From contig JAPEUT010000075.1 in NCBI GenBank assembly GCA_027946375.1, positions 36,038 through 100,037 of the forward strand: DNA of 64,000 nt, read 5' to 3'. The translations under genes were made by a program, and so were the position numbers. Of this stretch, positions 56,755-64,000 are shown in pieces. Under the pieces are notes generated by a model, which searched no databases, was not told the DNA's origin, and worked only from the letters and a program-made list of their open reading frames with translations. How positions within the stretch are numbered: position 1 is the first letter of the stretch; every line of letters begins with the position of its first letter. Source of the DNA: Neodidymelliopsis sp. IMI 364377. Taxonomy: Eukaryota; Ascomycota; Dothideomycetes; Pleosporales; Didymellaceae.

Positions 56755-58031
56755 TAGCTTCCCGTCTTAGTTGCTCTATTGGCACGGTATGCTAGTACGA
56801 GGCTTGAGGCGGGAGAGTCAGACGTCTAAGGAAGCGGAGTGCGAGCGAAGCGACCAAAGCGACATTACGACTACGATTGGAGAGGATGCTGTAATGAACG
56901 ACGAGCATGCCGAAGTTTTCTTTTGTACGATATGGAAGTGCGCCCTGGATACCCGATGAGGAGTGTACGCATTCTTGATCACGAGTGGCGCATAGATACC
57001 CCAGCTTTTTCGATGAATCAATTCTAATACTCAAAACACTTTGGCTCCATGTCGCGTTTTCACCTTGTTCCATATTTCTCCTGCTCTGTTCTGTTGAGAC
57101 GCAATAGTCCGCGCAGGTGCTCTAGCCTTTTGGTTCGATGTTCTTACCTTCACTCTCTAGGTTCGACAGCCTCACACCACTATTCAGCCTCATCCAGCAA
57201 CCATGGTGGACTTCTAGCAAATGCTAGCTGGGATTGTAACTCACAGCCTCATCATCAGCGATATTGGAATTTTGTGATCGGGCTGCTTGGGAAACAACAG
57301 TAAAGGACCGAAGGAAAAAACGAGCGACATGATGAGCAACGCTTGGAGCGTTGTGTTCGTGTTTCCCCACCTCGTTACTAGGCCTTCCTAGACAAACTTT
57401 TTTCAGCGACACGGCGAAGATTAAATTGTGAAAGATAAAGGTAGGATAGGTCCAAAAACTACATTTCACGTCTGTCTTGAGCTACCTCTCCGCTTCTTGC
57501 GCGTTTACAGATGCAGTAACATGACGTCATATAGAGGTTCCATCACCTGAAGTCCAAACAGCATTTGAGCCTCAAGGATACCGTTACGAAAAACCACCTG
57601 CCTTTCTTTTCACTGGCACCTGTCATAGCGAAGAGCATGTACCAGTGAACAAGCATTCGGCTCTATCGAATTGCGATCGTCCTTGTGCGCATGCACGATT
57701 GGCTGTTGCTGATTCGTTCACAACCACGGAGGCACTAACTCCCAACGACTATCTCAATGTGTCGGTCGTTCAATTCAGACAATACGCCGTGACAGAATCG
57801 CGCGACAATTTATTTTCCAGCGCGAAGTCACCATGCGTGCCTCCACCTTCCTTTACAATTCGCCGATCACAGTACATTTCCGGTCAAAGACGCTGTGGAA
57901 GTTGGCACTAGGAATACCATCTCGGCGTTGTCGCGATGCGTGAAAGCGTATGAAGTCGCAATGGGGTACATAAGACTGTCCAACCATGCAAGAGTTGAAG
58001 GGGTATCGACCTAGATCATCCAGACCTCAAC
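56755..58031. other. 1.3 kb gene-free region
   Basis: Contains the 3' region of the small membrane protein gene and the promoter of the secreted phosphodiesterase. Short open frames only, and no repeat recognised. Confidence 0.5.
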
Positions 58032-59487
58032 ATGCCTTCAACTCTGTCGACCTTGATCTCGCTTCTCCCCCTCTTTCAATTCACTGGGGCACAGACGGCT
58101 GGATCCTTCAACGTGTTGACTTTCAACGTTGCTGGCCTTCCAGAAGTCCTCAATGGCAACGATGTGCCCGGGGACAAGACCGCTAATACGGCACGCATTG
58201 GGCAACTGTTCACACAGCACGACATGGACCTTATTCATGTCCAAGAAGACTTCAACTACCATGCCACTTTGTATGCGAACGATAAGCACCCATATCGTAC
58301 ACCAACAAGTGGAGGTGTTCCTGTCGGTAGTGGACTGAACTCATTGAGCAACTTTCCATACACTGATTTCGAGAGAGTGAAGTGGAACCAATGCAGCACT
58401 TTTGAGTGAGTAATCATCTATCATGCTGGCTCTAAAGTAGCGAATCATTGTAGATTCAGATTGTACTAAGCTTTTCAACAGTAGCGCAGACTGCCTCACA
58501 CCGAAAGGCTTCACCTTCATGAGAGTCAAATTTGCCGAAGGTGTCTGGGTTGATGCATACAATCTGCACGCTGATGCTGGGTAAGACCACAAGCCACACA
58601 TCTATACATGGAGTAATCACTCAACCCAACACAGTACCACTGCTGCGGATCTTTCAGCCAGAGCGTCCAACCTCCGTCAAGTTTCGGACCACATCAAGGT
58701 CAACTCTGTTGGCAACCCTGTAGTCGTCTTTGGTGACTCCAATTCGCGCTACACGCGCGCTGACGATATCCCTGCCGTTTTTGGCACTGAAAATGGCATG
58801 GAGGATGTGTGGATTGAACTTGTCAGAAAGGGCGTGGTACCCAAAGGAGGCAGTGATGCTCTCTTGTGCGACAACCCTTCCCCAAACACTACTTGCGAGA
58901 CTGTCGACAAAGTCTGGTACCGCGGATCTTCTGCAGTCACCCTCCAAGCTACCACGTTTGACTATGCGGGCGACATGTTCCTGCAGGAAGACGGTAACAT
59001 CCTCAGCGATCATAATCCCGTGCTAGTTGACTTCACTTGGACGCTCAAAGGCCAGCTGAGAATCGGTGACGCATACGGAGGAGAGTTTGGGACCTGGTTC
59101 AACGACCTCGACGCATTGGCGAAAGTTAGCGCCGCTAAAGTTGCGACTGTTACTCTTCGTGGACAGGAGCGACTGGATGGTATTGCGCTGAGCTTGTCTT
59201 CTGGCCAGACCTTCACGCATGGTGGTACTGGCGGTGCAGCCTCTACTTTGACTCTGAGCTCAGGGGAGACCCTGACCAGTGCAACTTTATGCCAAGGACA
59301 AAAGGACAACAAAACAAGAATATTCTACGCTCAGCTGCGAACCAGTACAGGCAAGAGCCTAAGCGCTGGTACTAAGACTGGTACTTGTGTTGAGAAGACT
59401 GCTTCAAGCGGATACAGCTTTGTAGGCTTCCTCGGTCGATCTGGCGACGAGATTGACAAGTTGGGCTTTGTCAGCCTGAAGGCTTAA
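58032..59487 (+). CDS. Secreted sphingomyelinase-like phosphodiesterase with lectin-like C-terminus
   Basis: Exons 58032-58405, 58482-58580 and 58635-59487 encode 441 residues. A signal peptide (MPSTLSTLISLLPLFQFTGA) leads into an endonuclease/exonuclease/phosphatase (EEP) fold: FNVLTFNVAGLPEVLNGND, DLIHVQEDFNYH, VWVDAYNLHADAG, VVVFGDSNSRYTRADD and ILSDHNPVLVDF. These supply the catalytic Asn, Glu, His and Asp-His positions of the Mg-dependent family that includes sphingomyelinases and other phosphodiesterases. From about residue 305 a beta-rich segment begins: YGGEFGTWFNDLDALAK, RGQERLDGIALSLSSGQTFT, HGGTGGAASTLTLSSGE, GFLGRSGDEIDKLGFV. Its repeated G-x-D-x(I/L)D pattern is that of jacalin-like lectin folds. 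Both introns split codons and keep phase. The substrate, lipid or nucleic acid, is not decided by sequence; this would be a secreted enzyme with a sugar-binding module (inference). Confidence 0.85.
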
Positions 59488-59590
59488 TCGATATACCAAT
59501 TCAAGAGGGGGACAGAAACGAATACTTGTGGATGGTAGCAATCGTATCCTACTTCTATCATTGCCTGGCTTGCTGCAACAGCCAACCACC

Positions 59591-60220
59591 TCACAATACT
59601 ATACCCTTCTCAATAACATACTGAGCAACATTAATATGCTGCCTTTCTCGCTCAACACAGCACCCTCTACAAATATTCCACGACTCGCGATTCACACCCA
59701 CTACTTCATGCCTTCTTCTTCTCAGCTTCCTACACTGGGAACACCACATCCATGGTTTCCCTTCAACCCACACCATCGTATCCGGTGAATAGAGCGACTT
59801 GCGCATCAGATACGGCAATCTAAAGTTCCAAGGCCGTTTAATTCTGTACATAAAATCACACTCTACGCACATCCGTCTCTTCATCATCACCATCTCTTCA
59901 GCACTAGACCGCCCAAACTGCGAAATGTGTCGTAGCCGCATGCAAGCTCTACACGCGTATAGCAGTCTGGTCTGGGCATGCGTAGAGCGTTCGAGACAGA
60001 GAAGACTCGCTTGACTGTGTTTCGGTCGTGGGATGCCGTGGTAGAAGTTTGGATGTGATAATCGGAGCGGCTGTGATGAGCCATCGCGCGAAGAATCGAG
60101 GATCGTGGTGATCATGTGGCAGAGTTCTGGTGGTAGGCGCAGAAGTGGCGGTGTCTCGCCCGGGGCCAGGGCTGGGGGAGTCGAGGCTATGGTGAAGAGT
60201 GTGGGAGCGTGTTGATACAT
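59591..60220 (-). CDS. F-box-like cysteine-rich hypothetical protein
   Basis: The frame opens with a TTG at 60265; the first ATG is at 60220 and gives 209 residues. LLRLPPELCHMITTILDSS resembles an F-box helix. It is followed by four cysteine groups: CRACMRLRH, CVECDFMY, CSQCRKLRRRR and CRGCC, which could bind two zinc ions. Proteins with an F-box-like start and CxxC pairs of this spacing are common in Dothideomycetes and are usually annotated as F-box domain or hypothetical proteins. The gene is convergent with the phosphodiesterase gene across only about 100 bases. The function and partners are unknown. Confidence 0.68.
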   Translation of the reverse strand: MYQHAPTLFTIASTPPALAPGETPPLLRLPPELCHMITTILDSSRDGSSQPLRLSHPNFYHGIPRPKHSQASLLCLERSTHAQTRLLYACRACMRLRHISQFGRSSAEEMVMMKRRMCVECDFMYRIKRPWNFRLPYLMRKSLYSPDTMVWVEGKPWMWCSQCRKLRRRRHEVVGVNRESWNICRGCCVERERQHINVAQYVIEKGIVL

Positions 60221-60655
60221 TCTTCTGAGTTTGGAGTTTGTGGTGGTGGGTGATTTTTGGAACAAGAAACGATGGTCTCGAGAAGTGTTTGGAGGCGCCT
60301 ACTTTGGTAGCGAGGTAAGTCAAAAAAGGGTGTCTCACCCATGGTTGACTTCTGTTGTCTGTCAACTCAGTCATTTCTCGTGCTTGCCATTGAAGGCTTA
60401 GTGCCTGCACTGTTTGCGAAGGGAGTTGAAGGCAAACCTCAAACGTATCACAACTCTACGACAAGCTGCCAATCAGCGGTGTGTCAATGTCTGCAAATCA
60501 GCTGCGCACTAGCTCAGCTGCGTAATTAAACAGAGATCACAGGTGAGGTCCATCAAGTAGACTGCTAGCGATATCTGATCAGTGAGTGTATTGAAAAATT
60601 TATGACCAAAGTAGCTATGTGTACATCTGCGCTGACCTAACTCTCATCTCCCTTT
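60221..60655. other. Intergenic region upstream of the F-box-like gene, downstream of the CBM1 gene
   Basis: No gene is seen. The region should contain the promoter of the leftward F-box-like gene and the 3' region of the leftward CBM1 gene. Confidence 0.5.
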
Positions 60656-61515
60656 CTATGCGTTCGCTGTCTTATCGTTGTAATAATGAATCGTCTGATC
60701 CGAACAACCAGCCGGTGTCTGATACAGGTAGTTACCCAGGTTGATGTACAGCTGCTGTCCAGTGCACACATACCAAGCTGCAGCATTTGGTCGCGTGATG
60801 CCTGCAACAGACCATGTCAAGCCATCACCATTCCAGGCGAACTTTCCATAAGTGTTCTTGGTGGTTGAAAAGGTAACTGACAGCGAGTTGTCGTTGATGT
60901 ATCTTGTTTCAGATACGACGGCGTAGAGAAGCTTCTCAGCAGCACCAGGAGCAGAGACGAGTTGGACAAGCTGGCCATCAACAACCTGGAACTGGCCGGC
61001 AGTGGTGTAGTCGCCAAGGAGAGCAGCACCAGTTGCATACAGGGGCTTAGTCTGCATGTACTTGTGGAAGTTGGGCGCAGCTACAGCACGTATCCAGTAG
61101 TAACCGGTTTGGAGGGTGGTGCCTGGACCAGATCCTGCTGGCGTGCCGGTCGCGGCGGGAGCGCTTGGAACGACTACAGCACTGGTCTTTGTAGCAGTAG
61201 CAGTAGCAGTAGCAGTAGGTTGAGCAGACGTGATTAGAGTTGTAGCAGCAGCACCGGGCTGACACTGGTAATAGTAATCACTGCGAACAATCAGGGAAGA
61301 TGGTCGGAGAATACGACGGTTGACCTACTTGAGCTTCACACAGCCCGATCCTGCAGCGCATGATGTTTCTCCACTCCAATTCACTCCACCACCTGCGAGC
61401 TGTCAGAAAGAACGATAACATGCACTCTTCACGACATACACTGTTGCCAATCGCTTGCCGCCGCCGAAACTGAGCCAGCGAGAAGTGCAAGACTACCTAT
61501 GATAGTGAGGTGCAT
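60656..61515 (-). CDS. Secreted CBM1 protein with unknown C-terminal domain
   Basis: Exons 61515-61440, 61392-61329 and 61280-60656 encode 254 residues; introns are 47 and 48 nt and both split codons. The start MHLTIIGSLALLAGSVSAAA is a signal peptide. Residues 23-53 form a family 1 carbohydrate-binding module: WQQCGGVNWSGETSC, then GCVKLNDYYYQCQPG, with Cys 26, 37, 43 and 53 and the aromatic face (Trp23, Tyr49-51). This module binds cellulose or chitin and is almost restricted to fungi. A Thr/Ala/Pro linker encoded by GCTACT repeats follows. A C-terminal domain with GYYWIRAVAAPNFHKYMQ, FQVVDGQLVQLVSAPG, TTKNTYGKFAWNGDGLTW and YVCTGQQLYINLGNY is recurrent in ascomycete secreted proteins but has no enzyme motif I know. 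Reading only the last exon would miss the module and the secretion signal. Confidence 0.87.
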
Positions 61516-62237
61516 CTTTTTCCCAGGAAAGTCAATTAGTTCGCAAAGTCGATGATTTGTAGTTCTCTGATTACCTCCGACCTTTCTTATAAAGTGATCT
61601 TGCAGCAGTAGCTGTGACCAACACAGGCTATTCATCTAACGGACCGGAATAACCGCATAAAGTGATTGCACTGTACTAAGCGAGGATCTGGGCGTCGGTA
61701 GTTCAAGGTTGTAATACGGGGCTTCAGCCGCCTTGTTTGGCACAAGAAATTGCCCCTCATAGAATAATTGCTTATGTTGTATCCAGAAATGAGATGAGCC
61801 CGAGGCTTGAGGTTGGTATGTTGATGGATCGCTCAGCGAGCAACTGCTTCGTGTCCCGTTCATATCTTAGGTCACGGAGTCTCCCATTTGACAGATATCG
61901 GCTCTCGAGATACAATGTCAAGATCGAATCGCATGGTATCACGAGCAATGATGCAGACTCGGTGAGTGAAGCTGAAGCTGAAGCTTTGCGGAGTGATGAG
62001 TGTCGGGCGAGGGCGGATTGTGGAGAGAAAAAGGGCCCACATGGGCCGTGCACGATCTTATCGATTAACTTTTTGTGAACGCCACCGCTCCACAGATCTC
62101 ATGAGACATTTGATACCTACAAAGCTCGAACAATAATCAACACCGTACCAGCACCGAAAGAATCAGTAGGACCTTGTTTAAAGAGAGATCGCTGTGATCA
62201 GACTTGATATCACCTGTACCTCGGTCTTGTCATCAAA
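61516..62237. other. Divergent intergenic region, CBM1 / oxygenase
   Basis: No gene is seen; promoters of both genes are expected here. A GCTGAAGCTGAAGCT trinucleotide-like repeat lies near 61,970-61,985. Confidence 0.5.
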
Positions 62238-63796
62238 ATGGCGAAGCGCAAGCGCAACAATGCAGCCAGCAATGTCGTGAAGAAGCAGGCCACAACAGGG
62301 CTCCCGAGCCCACCACAAGAGATGGGTACTACATTGGGAGCCCCAAGTATTCATGCAGTTATATCGCCAGAAGAGATGGAGATTGCCGTAGAAACACTTC
62401 AGTCTTTGACAGAACACCCAGCTCTGATCAAGTCGAAGGCATGCAAAGACCTCAGAGCAGCAGTATACAACTTCCGACAAGCGAGTACTACGGGGATGAT
62501 TGCGGCCGGTATGTCAGGTATCGACATAAACGAGTTGTTTGCTAAGTTATATGCGCAGAAAATAGCAACCTTACAGCACGCATCTCAGCGGCACTCACAG
62601 ATGGCAAATACACAGATGCCATGATCTTACTAGCAGAGATGCGGATCAGGAAGGAGACACCCACACTTGGTGCCCTGTGCCGCTGGGTGCGAACATTGGA
62701 TGTGATCTCCGGGCTCTCGATCCACGTACAAGTACCAAGTCAGAGTGTTGTGGGCAAGAATGCTTCAAACGAAGAATTAGTCCAAGTTCTCGACGCAATT
62801 CTTCGAGTTACCGGTCCTACTGACACCACATCACATGGCATTGATGCCACTTCAGGCCCTATATCACTTCAAGAAACATGGAATTTGCGACCTGCTACAG
62901 AGCCCACGCGCCAACTTCGGCGTAGCATTGAAGACAAATCCATTTTCGCATCTTCTGCACCGGACCTGAAAGATCATTTCCGCATCATCGAGACCACACC
63001 CGGCCCTCTCCGCAAGCCACCAAACCTCCACCCGGCGGTCCTCTTCTCCTCTCAAAACGACACAGTCCTGCTCGGCGAAGGTCCCAAGACAGAGTGTTTC
63101 AAGCATCCTATCGTACCAGACCTCCGACTCATCAAGGACGTCCTGTCTCCTGAGGAATGTTCATCCATCATTGCTGCCGGCGAGACAATCGAGTTCATCC
63201 CTGATGCACCAATGCGACCTCAAGGCGAAGATACAAGTATTCTCGCGCACAACTTCTACTGGATTGTCGACCAGGCGTTCCACGATAAGCTTTGGACCAG
63301 AGTAAAGGCTTTCGTGCCTGAATCTGTGGGCGGCAGGCAGGTCAGAGGCATCAACCGTAGGTTCAGGGTGTATAGATATGTGCCGGGCGCGGAGTACAGG
63401 TGTCACATTGGTGAGTTATCTTTAACCATACTCCCTCATATTACAACTGCTAACAATCTGGGCGTAGATGGTGCATGGCCACCTTCAGGCATCGACCCCG
63501 TCACTGATGCGTATCAGTACGATTCTTCGCCATCTGACGCCCGCCAATCCTCGCTATTTACATTCCTCATCTACCTCAACGACGACTTCCGCGGTGGTGA
63601 GACGACCTTCTTCATTCCAAGTGTCAAGGAGGGTGTGATCAACGCGTACCCGATCAAACCCATCATGGGCAGTGTGGCCGTGTTCCCCCATGGCGAGGCA
63701 GCAGGTGCACTGCTGCATGAGGGGACAGGCGTAGTCGAGGGCGCGAAGTATGTGATCCGGACGGACGTTGAGTACGACGTAGACGCCACTGTTTGA
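62238..63796 (+). CDS. Prolyl 4-hydroxylase-like 2OG-Fe(II) oxygenase
   Basis: Exons 62238-62508, 62577-63410 and 63468-63796 encode 477 residues. The N-terminal 130 residues carry a lysine-rich start (MAKRKRNNAASNVVKKQ) and a helical module ending RISAALTDGKYTDAMILLAE, RWVRTLDVISG. The C-terminal P4H-type domain has RLIKDVLSPEECSSIIAAGE, then RRFRVYRYVPGAEYRCHIDG. His367 and Asp369 come from two exons because the intron splits the Asp codon. Further on are LIYLNDDFRGGETTFFIP and, at the end, His452 and Lys462 with the H-x9-K spacing (LLHEGTGVVEGAKYVIRT). All iron and 2-oxoglutarate ligands are present, so the enzyme should be active. The substrate is unknown; a proline or other protein residue is the family guess. 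Both introns have consensus CTAA(C/G) branch sites. The basic N-terminus may be a nuclear signal. Confidence 0.88.
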
Positions 63797-64000
63797 TCCA
63801 ATAGCTCTCAATGCATCGTGTCCGACTTGTAGTCCACCCATCCACCTCAAACCTCCCTTTCGTATCCACGGTGATGTCGAGCGTGCTCGCATGATATCCC
63901 AACCTGCCATTGCGCATGACTCTTGACTTTGTAGCCAGCTGCGCAGATCCTATTTGCACGATTCTCGCAAACCACTCCCCCATCCCCCTCACCTCTCCTC
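63797..64000 (-). other. Possible 3' part of a leftward gene cut by the window edge
   Basis: On the minus strand, from 63992 leftward, the frame reads GEWFARIVQIGSAQLATKS, then RNGRLGYHASTLDITVDTKG and RFEVDGWTTSRTR. This has the look of coding sequence. It stays open into the antisense of the oxygenase exon (to about 63663), so the true end or a splice site is unclear. No family is recognised, and the gene could also be only an accidental frame. Confidence 0.3.

Noticed and set aside
1..64000. CRISPR array, bacterial operons or plasmid origins
   Set aside because: No regularly spaced repeats were found; spliced genes and gene content show nuclear fungal DNA.

Overview
The window reads as nuclear DNA of a filamentous ascomycete (Pezizomycotina), most likely a Dothideomycete. 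Introns are short (about 46-160 nt, GT-AG with CTAAC/CTGAC-like branch sites and one GC-AG case). Housekeeping genes sit closely spaced next to multi-kb gene-poor stretches, and several families (DUF3632, DUF7580, DUF6590-type and C2H2 stress-type proteins, PIR cell-wall proteins) are typical of these fungi. The class assignment is inference; the fungal nature is clear from the genes themselves. Exon boundaries were derived by hand from splice signals, reading-phase arithmetic and family knowledge.

Bases 1-28,931 are mostly conserved. They hold the 3' end of SAR1, a NUP53-like nucleoporin, an F-box-like protein, ribosomal protein L14, NAC-alpha (EGD2), ATP synthase subunit d (ATP7), a PIR-type GPI cell-wall protein, two small conserved proteins, ribosomal protein L24, a JmjC/cupin-like protein with a terminal zinc-finger signature, a DUF3632 protein, a four-exon HSL1/GIN4/NIM1-type kinase and a C2H2 regulator resembling conidiation factor FlbC. 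Upstream of the FlbC-like gene lie about 8.4 kb without a convincing gene.

Bases 37,354-52,960 are the most interesting part, an accessory island. Two head-to-head gene pairs are arranged in the same way. Each has a leftward DUF7580-type gene (N-terminal helical module plus a degenerate kinase-like C-terminal region) and a rightward multi-C2H2 gene with a shared N-terminal module and matching first intron position. The pairs are old paralogs. Their C2H2 partners carry different C-terminal modules (zinc ribbons plus a DUF8035-like segment in one, a DUF6590-like domain in the other). Copy B shows decay: a one-base expansion of a C tract causes a frameshift, and its DUF7580 partner loses its C-terminus at an AT-rich junction. 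Between the pairs lie a truncated pseudokinase, a half short-chain dehydrogenase, a 24-nt poly-A tract, a small inverted-repeat element and an orphan ORF. This is how a diversifying recognition or incompatibility-type locus might look, but that function is inference.

Bases 53,375-63,796 are again compact: a GFA/CENP-V-type zinc enzyme, a hotdog thioesterase-like protein, a 67-residue protein with a putative myristoylation/palmitoylation start, a secreted sphingomyelinase-like phosphodiesterase with a C-terminal lectin-like region, a cysteine-rich F-box-like protein, a secreted CBM1 protein and a prolyl-4-hydroxylase-like 2OG-Fe(II) oxygenase. The last 200 bases may hold the end of a leftward gene cut by the window edge.
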